Assembly (NCBI GenBank): GCA_001828645.1
Contig: MHZD01000248.1
Coordinates: 1 to 6,400, forward strand
Origin: Planctomycetes bacterium RIFOXYC2_FULL_41_27
GTDB taxonomy: Bacteria; Planctomycetota; Brocadiia; Brocadiales; Brocadiaceae
DNA: 6,400 bases
Direction of reading: 5' to 3'
The position numbers were made by a program, and so were the translations under genes. Positions 1-5,488 of the stretch are shown here, one piece after another (the first letter of the stretch is position 1; each line of letters starts with the position of its first letter). Under the pieces are notes generated by a model. That model saw only the letters and a list, made by a program, of their open reading frames with translations. It was not told where the DNA came from and did no database searches.

Positions 1-345
1 CGTACGAAACCTGCGGGTAAATGTAGGTGCGATCATACCCGTGGGCAGTTTATTGAAGAGTTCCTCTGTCATAATGCCCTCTCGCATGATTGTAATCCCT
101 ATAGAGCCACCATGGTCGTGCATTGGCGTAATCTGGCCTTTCTTGAAGCACAGGACCGTAACCTCGCACTTGCTGCTGACATGCACGATATTCCTCTTAT
201 AATCCGTGTCTGAAAAGCTGATATATTTATCTATCAGTAGTTGTCTTCCATCCATCTCCAGGATGCTTTTTTTTAGTTCATCCACAGACGGTTTGTCTGG
301 TAAAGATTCCAGGCGATTAATAAATGATCTTAAAAGGACATTCAT
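1..345 (-). CDS. Cysteine dioxygenase-like cupin, N-terminal part (cut by window edge)
   Basis: Translation from ATG at 345 gives 115 residues that stay open to base 1, so the C-terminus lies outside the window. Visible is the cupin motif 1 pattern of cysteine dioxygenase: G70, five residues, H76-D-H78, then G90, within the stretch ITPMHDHGGSIG. H76 and H78 would be two of the three Fe(II) ligands; the third, in cupin motif 2, lies beyond the edge. The usual cupin Glu is replaced by G83, as in known bacterial cysteine dioxygenases. Members oxidise a thiol (cysteine, or 3-mercaptopropionate in relatives) to a sulfinate in the cytoplasm using O2. The peroxidase stop codon (351-349) is 3 bases upstream, and a GAGGGA ribosome-binding site lies inside that gene's end, so the two are probably translationally coupled. 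Substrate cannot be told from this half. No signal peptide is seen. Confidence 0.8.
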   Translation of the reverse strand, partial: MNVLLRSFINRLESLPDKPSVDELKKSILEMDGRQLLIDKYISFSDTDYKRNIVHVSSKCEVTVLCFKKGQITPMHDHGGSIGITIMREGIMTEELFNKLPTGMIAPTFTRRFRT

Positions 346-348
346 ATA

Positions 349-1401
349 TCAAAAGTCCCTCGGTAAAGTTGTAAAGGTAAGAGGTGCGTTGTCATATTTT
401 ATCTGAACCAGTTCGCCAGTCAATGCCTTCATGAATTCAATGAGGTCTGCGGCCTCCTGACCGGTTAAATTCAGGCCGTGGATGAGGGAACTCTTATTTT
501 CGCTACGTCCGCCGCCTCCGTTATAGAATTGTACCACCTCAAACAATGTGGGAAAAAATCCATTGTGCATATATGGCCCTGTTTCCGTTATATTTCGCAG
601 GGTGGACGTCTTGAAAGCGCCCTTGTCAGTTTCCACTTTTGTTACATTGTAGCGTCCCAGGTCTTCTTTTAGCGGGCCATCCGCCGGCACTCCAATATTG
701 TGAAATTTATTGTCAGTAAAATTGGGGCCGTTATGACATTTGATGCATTCTGCCTTATTGTTAAACAGATTCATGCCTCTTTTTGCCGATTCGCTCATGG
801 CATGTTCATCTCCCAGCGTATATTTGTCAAAGGGGGAATTTGCAAATACAATCGTTCGCTCGAAGGCAGCAATGGCCTTGGCTATTCCGTCAGCGGTTAC
901 GCCAGTCCCAAAAACCTCCTTGAATGCCTTGACATAGCCGGGAATGCCGCTTAATTTTTTCACAACATTATCCAGAGTTTCAAACATCTCGTTAGGGTTC
1001 TGGATGGGGCCGAGCGCCTGCTCCTCAAGTGTTGCAGCGCGCCCATCCCAGAACTGGAGTTCGTTATAGGCGCTGTTTATTATTGTGGGGGAATTTCTAC
1101 CGCCTTCTTTAGAGGCAGGGCCGCCAAGCATCCTGGGCAGACCATCGGTAAAACCCAAGACCGGATTGTGGCATGTAGCACAGCTAATCCAGTTATTTCC
1201 TGAGAGACGCGGGTCGAAATAGAGTTTCCTGCCCAGTTCTACCTTTGCTGCAGTTTGCGGATTGTTTGGAGGAATTGCCACAGGTGGAAGATTACCGATA
1301 GGGGGAAATAATGGAAAATCGTTCCCATGAACCCCTTGCATCGTCAAAAAAAGAAAAAGGGTACAGCCTAAAACAGATTTTGTGATATTTGATATTTTCA
1401 T
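349..1401 (-). CDS. Diheme cytochrome c peroxidase (CCP/MauG family), exported
   Basis: 350 residues, the usual length for a diheme bacterial peroxidase. Residues 1-26 form a signal peptide (hydrophobic core about 10-22, cleavage near VHG|ND), so the protein acts outside the cytoplasm. Two heme c sites are visible: C74-A-T-C77-H78 and C219-I-K-C222-H223. M278 in GPYMHNG matches the distal Met ligand of the C-terminal, electron-accepting heme. QFWDGRA supplies the conserved Trp (W118), and Q128, P132 and E138 fall where the catalytic Gln, Pro and Glu sit in Pseudomonas CCP. The loop after heme 1 (79-117) has no histidine, so the distal His that blocks the peroxidatic heme in resting classical CCPs appears absent. 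The family reduces H2O2 to water with electrons from small cytochromes c; four such cytochromes are encoded upstream. A strong GGAGGT site lies 8 bases before ATG. It follows the membrane protein gene by 30 bases. MauG-like protein oxidation is a less likely role because Met, not Tyr, is present at the second heme. Confidence 0.93.
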   Translation of the reverse strand: MKISNITKSVLGCTLFLFLTMQGVHGNDFPLFPPIGNLPPVAIPPNNPQTAAKVELGRKLYFDPRLSGNNWISCATCHNPVLGFTDGLPRMLGGPASKEGGRNSPTIINSAYNELQFWDGRAATLEEQALGPIQNPNEMFETLDNVVKKLSGIPGYVKAFKEVFGTGVTADGIAKAIAAFERTIVFANSPFDKYTLGDEHAMSESAKRGMNLFNNKAECIKCHNGPNFTDNKFHNIGVPADGPLKEDLGRYNVTKVETDKGAFKTSTLRNITETGPYMHNGFFPTLFEVVQFYNGGGGRSENKSSLIHGLNLTGQEAADLIEFMKALTGELVQIKYDNAPLTFTTLPRDF

Positions 1402-1431
1402 ACTAACAAACCTCCGTTATAAATTTATATT

Positions 1432-1842
1432 TCAGTCTCTGAACGTGGAAATTATATAATGCGCTGCATTTAAGGTAACCGTCAAATAAACGGCAATCAA
1501 GGTGATCATACCGTAAATTGGTAGGCTTTCATAAAACTTTTTATAGACCCTCACTATGCATATTTTAACAACTATCGTGAAAAAGATAGCAATCCCCATA
1601 TAGGCGTGGATGGCATCCTCTGCAGACAAGGAAGTAGTTATTCTGGTAAACTTTTGAAACATTATTACACAAATAAATAGATAGAGTACGAAAAAAATAT
1701 ACCCACATATACGATGCGCCCATCTGAAGTATTCCTGGCGCGCTGTATTATTTCGACCCAGCGAGATAAGAATATGCGTAACGGCAATAACACCGATAAC
1801 GAGTAAACTAAATGCCAATATACAATTCGTACTATGACTCAT
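1432..1842 (-). CDS. Four-helix membrane protein with histidines in or near its helices (possible b-type cytochrome)
   Basis: 136 residues, not assigned to a named family with certainty. Four hydrophobic segments are visible at about 7-28, 43-63, 78-98 and 108-131, with short, partly basic loops (RNNTARQEYFRWAHR; VRVYKKFYE). Histidines sit in or at the edge of each helix: H23, H43, H79 and H128. This pattern recalls small diheme b-type membrane cytochromes of the b561 kind, which pass electrons across or along the membrane, but heme binding is inferred only from the pattern. It lies between a flavoprotein remnant (17 bases upstream) and an exported diheme peroxidase (30 bases downstream), so a quinol- or flavin-linked electron feed to the periplasm is conceivable. 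A GAGGA ribosome-binding site precedes the ATG by about 8 bases. Confidence 0.6.
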   Translation of the reverse strand: MSHSTNCILAFSLLVIGVIAVTHILISLGRNNTARQEYFRWAHRICGYIFFVLYLFICVIMFQKFTRITTSLSAEDAIHAYMGIAIFFTIVVKICIVRVYKKFYESLPIYGMITLIAVYLTVTLNAAHYIISTFRD

Positions 1843-1859
1843 TACATTTTTCCTCGAAA

Positions 1860-2387
1860 CTATTTTAATAGACTTTTGATATCAAAATCTGTTTCCAAAA
1901 TTTTATCTTTAAACCTGCGGACATCCACCTTCTTTTCCATGATTTGACCAATCCCACACGCATCCTTCGTATCACCCAGGAAAATTGCGCCAATGATTCC
2001 TCCAGCCTGGATAAAAAGCTTTTTATGGATACTCTTATCAAGGTTTTTCACCTTGACCTGCTCAACGGTTTTATCCTCTACCAGCATGTCACCCATGGAA
2101 GTGAGCTGAATACCAGCAACCTTCAGGCTTGTGGATGAGACCGTGCCTGCATACGATTCATTTCCACCAGCCATATTGATACCCGCAATTATTCCTTGTC
2201 TTTGCGCAGTAGGCCAGATACCATATATCCTTTCATTATGCTCTGCCACATCCCCGTCTGCGTAAATGTTAGGAATGTTCGTTTCCATACGGTCATTTAC
2301 TATGATGCCTTTGTTGGCCGAAATGCCCGCTGCCTGGGCTAATAAGATATTGAGTTTAATACCTGCAGAAACCAGGATAAAATTTAT
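1860..2387 (-). pseudogene. 5'-truncated NAD(P)/FAD-dependent oxidoreductase (C-terminal remnant)
   Basis: An open frame of about 175 codons encodes only the C-terminal part of a class I pyridine nucleotide-disulfide-type oxidoreductase (NADH:rubredoxin reductase / NirB-like group). Visible in order: the end of the NAD domain (FILVSAGIKLN), the second FAD-binding motif (IPNIYADGDVAE), the WPTAQRQGIIAGINMAGG helix, and the C-terminal domain (AIFLGDTKDA ... VDVRRFKDKIL). The frame is closed by TAA at 2390-2388, and the phosphofructokinase gene ends at 2410, so there is no room for the N-terminal FAD GxGxxG and NAD-binding halves (the family is usually about 400 residues). The first in-frame ATG (2288) has no ribosome-binding site and would start inside the domain. 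Without the first dinucleotide motif it should not bind FAD normally. The rest of the frame is intact, so the loss may be recent, or this may be an assembly join. Confidence 0.8.
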
Positions 2388-2409
2388 TTAAGCGCCAATT
2401 TCATTATCT

Positions 2410-3495
2410 TTATCGACCAAAACTAATACCGATTGATTCAGCTGTTTTTACCAAGCCCTCTTCCGTCGGTACTTTTTTTTGCCCTTTGGCAACTTCATTC
2501 AAGGAGACAGATTCAATCCTTTGGCCCTTTAAACAGACCATTTCGCCGAAACGCTTATTGGCGATCAAATCAACTGCCGCAACGCCAAAACGGGTTGAGA
2601 GGATACGGTCAAAGGCAGAGGGGGAGCCCCCTCTCTGTAAATGCCCGAGGACGATGACACGCACCTCCATCTCAGTACACTTACCGATATCAGCCCCGAC
2701 CTTGTTTCCGATACCACCAAGACGTGCTGCACTCCCGCCAGCATCTGGGGCGCACAGTATCGACACCTCACCTCCTATTGGTTTTGCTCCCTCGGATACG
2801 ACCACTATACTTGCATTGTTGCCACTTTTTTTACGGTTATTAATCTTCTGGCATACTTTACCTATATCAAAAGGGATTTCAGGGATGAGGATCACGTCAG
2901 CGCCTCCGCCGATTCCCGTTTCCAGCGCTATCCAGCCTACGTAACGACCCATTACCTCAACGACCATGACACGGTGATGGCTTTCCGCCGTGGTGTGCAG
3001 TCGATCCAGCGCCTCTGTGGCTGTTTCCACGGCGGTGTTAAATCCAAAAGTAACATCCGTTGCCAGGATATCGTTGTCGATAGTCTTCGGAACGCCAACA
3101 ACCGGACAACCCATTTTGAATAATTCATATGCAATATTGAGTGAACCGTCTCCTCCGATAACAACCAGTGCATCAAGACCCAGCGACTGAACGTTTTTGA
3201 TTACATCTTTAGAGACATCCCTCACTTCGGGCTTGCCGTTTATAGTGACCTTATATTCAAAGGGATTCGCTCTGTTGGATGTGCCTAAAATCGTACCCCC
3301 GATGGGAAGTATTCCACGAGTATTCCAAAGTGTTAAGCTACGAGTTTTATTGGGTAAAACAAGGCCGTCAAATCCGTCCTCGATTCCAATTACTTCGCAG
3401 TCATGTTTTACCACAGCCGATTTTACAACTCCACGGATAACTGCATTCAGCCCGGGGCAATCGCCTCCGCCTGTCAATACACCGATTTTTTTCAT
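2410..3495 (-). CDS. pfkA: 6-phosphofructokinase (group III / mixed donor type)
   Basis: Phosphorylates fructose 6-phosphate to fructose 1,6-bisphosphate in the cytoplasm (glycolysis). With ATG at 3495 the protein has 361 residues and begins MKKIGVLTGGGDCPGLNAV, the standard N-terminus. Further landmarks are VIGGDGS (about 112-118), PKTIDND (136-142, catalytic Asp and substrate loop), MGRYVGW (182-188), SEGAKP (234-239) and LGHLQRGGSPS (283-293). Gly after GGD is typical of ATP users, while Lys in PKTIDND is typical of the pyrophosphate lineage; this pairing marks group III enzymes, and ATP is the likelier donor. The frame could extend to an ATG at 3558, but that ATG lies in the loop of a terminator-like hairpin and would add residues unlike the family, so 3495 was chosen. 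An AAAGGA site lies about 12 bases upstream. The C-terminus (ESIGISFGR) looks complete. The gene appears unrelated to the redox genes around it. Confidence 0.93.
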   Translation of the reverse strand: MKKIGVLTGGGDCPGLNAVIRGVVKSAVVKHDCEVIGIEDGFDGLVLPNKTRSLTLWNTRGILPIGGTILGTSNRANPFEYKVTINGKPEVRDVSKDVIKNVQSLGLDALVVIGGDGSLNIAYELFKMGCPVVGVPKTIDNDILATDVTFGFNTAVETATEALDRLHTTAESHHRVMVVEVMGRYVGWIALETGIGGGADVILIPEIPFDIGKVCQKINNRKKSGNNASIVVVSEGAKPIGGEVSILCAPDAGGSAARLGGIGNKVGADIGKCTEMEVRVIVLGHLQRGGSPSAFDRILSTRFGVAAVDLIANKRFGEMVCLKGQRIESVSLNEVAKGQKKVPTEEGLVKTAESIGISFGR

Positions 3496-3528
3496 GACGT
3501 AACGGCATCCTTTCTTAACGTTTGCGGT

Positions 3529-3588
3529 GTTAAAAGACAAACCGTCTCTTATCTCCATCCGCTTTCTGGAAGAGATAAAGAGACGGTT
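3529..3588 (-). terminator. Probable intrinsic terminator of the cytochrome transcript
   Basis: Arms at 3540-3555 and 3572-3588 pair over 16 bases with a single bulged base, around a 16-base loop that can form a short inner TCC/GGA pairing. Read on the minus strand the stem is followed by the U-rich stretch GUUUGUCUUUU. It lies 37 bases after the stop of the last cytochrome gene and before phosphofructokinase, which suits the end of the upstream transcript. The U tract is interrupted, so termination may be partial. On the plus strand no T-run follows the stem. Confidence 0.7.
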
Positions 3589-3625
3589 AAAGGATCAAAA
3601 TTACCGTGTGTTTTTAATAAGGATG

Positions 3626-3988
3626 TTACTCCCTCTTTTTAGGGGCCAATTTTCTCACGTATTTGGCTAATGCCTGTATCTCTTCTGGTTTTAACTTCTC
3701 ACGCCATCGGGGCATTTTGTTCTTGCCGTTAGTAATAGAATTTAAGATCTCCTCGTCTTTTTTTGAGGCTTGCCATTTGGCATCCGCAAGATTCGGGGCT
3801 TTCAATTCATGACCCCTTTTGGTGCCCTTGCCATCGTCACCGTGACAGGTAGAACAGTGATATTCAAATAATTTTTTTGGATTAATTTCCCCACCTTCCT
3901 GTCCGTATGCTGGAGAGAAGCCGGCATACAAACCTATCGTGGCAAAAAACGATATCACAAAAATGAAGGGGGTTTCCACATTACCCAT
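3626..3988 (-). CDS. Exported monoheme cytochrome c, fourth member of the cluster
   Basis: 120 residues, class I type. A hydrophobic export segment spans about 7-27, with possible cleavage near AYG|QE. Heme c site: C45-S-T-C48-H49, followed by GDDGKG. M92 in NKMPRW is the likely distal axial ligand, and the C-terminal helix (EEIQALAKYVRKLA) is the usual packing helix. It is an electron carrier and a plausible donor to the diheme peroxidase; the partner is inferred. It is clearly diverged from the three upstream cytochromes. The N-terminus (MGNVETPF) carries no Lys or Arg before the hydrophobic core, which is unusual for a Sec signal, and no good ribosome-binding site precedes the ATG. The ATG directly abuts a spacer that is duplicated elsewhere in the cluster, so the native 5' end may have been replaced. 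A TAG lies in frame 9-7 bases upstream, so the frame cannot be extended. A GTG at codon 4 is an alternative start. Confidence 0.85.
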   Translation of the reverse strand: MGNVETPFIFVISFFATIGLYAGFSPAYGQEGGEINPKKLFEYHCSTCHGDDGKGTKRGHELKAPNLADAKWQASKKDEEILNSITNGKNKMPRWREKLKPEEIQALAKYVRKLAPKKRE

Positions 3989-4029
3989 AATCCACTATTT
4001 CTCTGCAAAAACATGATGCTGAATGTGAA
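3988..4029. repeat. Duplicated spacer, copy 1 (downstream of cytochrome A)
   Basis: This 42-base segment between the fourth cytochrome and cytochrome A matches 4795-4836 with a single difference (CTCTGC against CTCCGC). The match continues into the 3' end of the adjoining cytochrome gene on the high-coordinate side. On the low-coordinate side it stops at the ATG of the fourth cytochrome. It encodes nothing evident. Confidence 0.9.
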
Positions 4030-4030
4030 A

Positions 4031-4378
4031 CTATTTCTTCAAGAAACTCCTGACGACAGGAACCAGCGCCTTAACCTCATCAGGGGTTAGTGTTTCTTTA
4101 AACGGCGTCATTTTTTCGGGTGTGCCATCGGTGATTTGCCTGATAATCTGTTCGTCGGTTGTCTTCTCCTGCCAGGCCGCATCAGAAAGATCAGCAGATT
4201 CCAGTGCAGCTCCAATATCTGTAGGTTTACCATATGCGTCGTGGCAGGTTTCACAATGGGTCGCATACAATTTCCTGGCGTCAATATCTGCCCTGGTAAT
4301 GTGAGTGCCTGAAAAAAAGGTAACCATACCGGCAACAACTGCAACCGATGTAACCGCAAAGATTCCTGTCTTAAACAT
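4031..4378 (-). CDS. Exported monoheme cytochrome c, copy A (mosaic paralogue)
   Basis: 115 residues. Signal peptide about 1-30 (MFKTG basic start, hydrophobic core 6-23, cleavage near TRA|DI). Heme c site: C42-E-T-C45-H46. M90 in PEKMTPFK is the likely distal ligand, and VKALVPVVRSF is the C-terminal helix. The mature protein of about 85 residues is an electron carrier outside the cytoplasm. The first 25 codons and the ribosome-binding region are nearly identical to copy B, whereas about 36 bases at the 3' end (4043-4078) and the following spacer match copy C exactly or nearly so; the gene is therefore a recombinant of its neighbours. After the heme motif it has HDAYGKP where B and C have HG.(E/D)GKP, and it ends SFLKK rather than SFGKK. 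The strong AAGGAGGAG site lies 5 bases before ATG. Redox partners cannot be told from sequence. Confidence 0.9.
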   Translation of the reverse strand: MFKTGIFAVTSVAVVAGMVTFFSGTHITRADIDARKLYATHCETCHDAYGKPTDIGAALESADLSDAAWQEKTTDEQIIRQITDGTPEKMTPFKETLTPDEVKALVPVVRSFLKK

Positions 4379-4393
4379 ATTTTCTCCTCCTTA
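4304..4393. repeat. Near-identical 5' segment shared by cytochromes A and B, copy in A
   Basis: Ninety bases covering the signal-peptide codons and ribosome-binding site of copy A match 4707-4796 with two substitutions by eye. Beyond 4393 the two upstream regions diverge completely. Such identity between genes that differ much more in their middle parts indicates recent duplication or gene conversion. Confidence 0.9.
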
Positions 4394-4430
4394 TAAAAAA
4401 TTTATAGAGATTTGTGATAAGATACTGAAT

Positions 4431-4781
4431 TTATTTCTTCCCGAAACTCCTGATGACAGGCACCAACGCCTTAATCTCGTCAGGGGTTAGTTCTTCTTTA
4501 AACGGCTTCATTTTTTCTGGTGTGCCATCATTGATTTGCCGGATAATCTGTTCGTCGGTTGTCTTCGCCTGCCAGCCCGCATCAGTAAAATCACGAGCTC
4601 CCAGTGCAGCCCCAAGATCTGTAGGTTTACCTTCTGGGCCGTGGCAGCAGCCTCCACAATGGGTCATATACAAATTCCTTGCGTCAGTATCTGCCCTGGA
4701 AACGTTAGTGCCTGAAAAAAAGGTAACCATACCGGCAACAACTGCAACCGATGTAACCGCAAAGATCCCTGTCTTAAACAT
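4431..4781 (-). CDS. Exported monoheme cytochrome c, copy B, with CGGCCH heme motif
   Basis: 116 residues. The signal peptide (about 1-30) is identical to that of copy A through residue 25. The heme site reads C42-G-G-C45-C46-H47 in place of the CxxCH of its paralogues: one extra TGC codon is present (TGC TGC CAC). Heme could be attached as CxxxCH through C42 and C46, or the spare Cys may hinder maturation or act as a ligand. The distal Met is M91 (PEKMKPFK), and the C-terminal helix is IKALVPVIRSF. The reading frame is otherwise intact with conserved spacing, so the extra codon is not accompanied by decay. The ribosome-binding site is AAGGAAGAG, weaker than in copies A and C. It lies 49 bases upstream of A and 56 bases downstream of C, so the three are probably cotranscribed. 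It is an electron carrier if heme is attached. Confidence 0.88.
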   Translation of the reverse strand: MFKTGIFAVTSVAVVAGMVTFFSGTNVSRADTDARNLYMTHCGGCCHGPEGKPTDLGAALGARDFTDAGWQAKTTDEQIIRQINDGTPEKMKPFKEELTPDEIKALVPVIRSFGKK

Positions 4782-4796
4782 ATTTTCTCTTCCTTA
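4707..4796. repeat. Near-identical 5' segment shared by cytochromes A and B, copy in B
   Basis: Partner of the segment at 4304-4393, with two mismatches in 90 bases. It ends exactly where the duplicated spacer (4795-4836) begins, so a recombination junction probably lies near 4795. Confidence 0.9.
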
Positions 4797-4836
4797 ATCC
4801 ACTATTTCTCCGCAAAAACATGATGCTGAATGTGAA
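4795..4836. repeat. Duplicated spacer, copy 2 (downstream of cytochrome C)
   Basis: Matches 3988-4029 with one difference over 42 bases, and like it sits directly after the stop of a cytochrome gene. Here it is followed on the minus strand by a ribosome-binding site and cytochrome B; in the other copy it runs straight into the ATG of the fourth cytochrome. Confidence 0.9.
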
Positions 4837-4837
4837 T

Positions 4838-5188
4838 TCATTTCTTCCCGAAACTCCTGACGACAGGAACCAGCGCCTTAACCTCGTCAGGGGTTAGTTT
4901 TTCTTTAAAAGGCATCATTTTTTCTGGTGTGCCATCGTTGATTTGCTTGATGATTTGCTCATCAGTTGCCTTCGCCTGCCAGGCCGCATCGGTAAAATCA
5001 CGCGCTTCCAGTCCTATCCCAAGGTCTGTTGGTTTACCATCTTCGCCATGACAGGTTTTACAATGGGTCATATATAATTTCTTGGCGTCGATATCTGCTG
5101 CTTTTGAAATGGGGATGCCTGGGGAAAAGGTAACCATACCAGTAATAACTGCAATTAATGCAGCCGCAAAAATTCCCATTTTATACAT
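4838..5188 (-). CDS. Exported monoheme cytochrome c, copy C (first of the array)
   Basis: 116 residues. Signal peptide about 1-31 (MYKMG start, hydrophobic core 6-22, cleavage near KAA|DI). Heme c site: C43-K-T-C46-H47, then GEDGKPTDLG. M91 or M92 in PEKMMPFK is the likely distal ligand; the C-terminal helix is VKALVPVVRSFGKK. It is the first transcribed of the array, with the strongest ribosome-binding region (AAGGAGGAGAGGAG). The 70 bases upstream, before the 64-residue gene, are very AT-rich and could hold a promoter, but no convincing -35/-10 pair was found. It shares most of its mature sequence with copy B (ARDFTDA.WQAK.TDEQII) but has its own signal peptide, so it is probably the least rearranged member. 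Its role is electron transfer outside the cytoplasm; the diheme peroxidase downstream is one candidate acceptor. Confidence 0.92.
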   Translation of the reverse strand: MYKMGIFAAALIAVITGMVTFSPGIPISKAADIDAKKLYMTHCKTCHGEDGKPTDLGIGLEARDFTDAAWQAKATDEQIIKQINDGTPEKMMPFKEKLTPDEVKALVPVVRSFGKK

Positions 5189-5258
5189 ATTCTCCTCTCC
5201 TCCTTATTTAAAATTTATATATTAATAACAATGTTCAGGAAAAGTAAAAATTTGGATA

Positions 5259-5453
5259 TTATTTCTCATAGGCAAGGACGCGAATAACGCCCATCGTGCC
5301 ACCATCGATACAGGTGGTACTATCAGAAACAGAAACGACCTTCTTTATTTTGTTTGTCTCTAAAAATTCATTCACCTCCTTATCCAATGACATAAGTTCA
5401 TTATGGACGTGGAATATCTTAAGAGGCGAAGTAAAGGTTTTTACTTTTACCAT
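5259..5453 (-). CDS. Small 64-residue protein, Cse60-like appearance, function unknown
   Basis: A short intact gene with a good ribosome-binding site (AAGGAG, 7-8 bases before ATG), tightly placed 35 bases after the superoxide reductase gene, so probably translated. The protein starts with a beta-strand-like segment (MVKVKTFTSP), continues with an acidic helix (SLDKEVNEFLETN), then two strands (IKKVVSVSDSTT; MGVIRVLAYEK). This strand-helix-strand-strand order and the LDKEVNEFL helix recall the small Cse60/DUF2758-type proteins of sporulating Firmicutes, whose biochemical role is unknown; the likeness is from memory of the pattern and is weak. It has one Cys (C48) and two His in IFHVHNE. No signal peptide or membrane segment is seen. 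Position suggests a link to the superoxide reductase and ferredoxin, but no function is proposed. Confidence 0.7.
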   Translation of the reverse strand: MVKVKTFTSPLKIFHVHNELMSLDKEVNEFLETNKIKKVVSVSDSTTCIDGGTMGVIRVLAYEK

Positions 5454-5488
5454 AAATAGCTCCTTTGGATAAACAAAAATATTAAATA

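Noticed and set aside
206..406. Plus-strand frame over the dioxygenase/peroxidase junction
   Set aside because: It overlaps the continuous cupin frame on the minus strand, has low-complexity Ser-rich sequence and no recognisable domain.
2486..2944. Plus-strand open frame of about 150 codons, and other long frames opposite or overlapping PFK
   Set aside because: They lie wholly over a clear PFK gene, are rich in Pro/Ser/Arg with no family signature, and have no ribosome-binding site. They are shadows of the PFK codon pattern.
3496..3558. N-terminal extension of phosphofructokinase to ATG 3558 (21 extra residues)
   Set aside because: That ATG lies in the loop of the terminator-like hairpin, has no ribosome-binding site, and the added residues do not resemble any PFK N-terminus, whereas M at 3495 gives the standard MKKIGVLTGGG start.
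4031..5188. Cytochrome array as a mobile element or CRISPR-like repeat
   Set aside because: The repeats are coding paralogues with ordinary spacers. There is no transposase, no terminal inverted repeat, and no regular short repeat-spacer pattern.
5189..5258. Promoter in the AT-rich gap before cytochrome C
   Set aside because: TTGTTA and TATAAA are present but only about 6 bases apart; no -35/-10 pair with proper spacing could be found, so no promoter is called.
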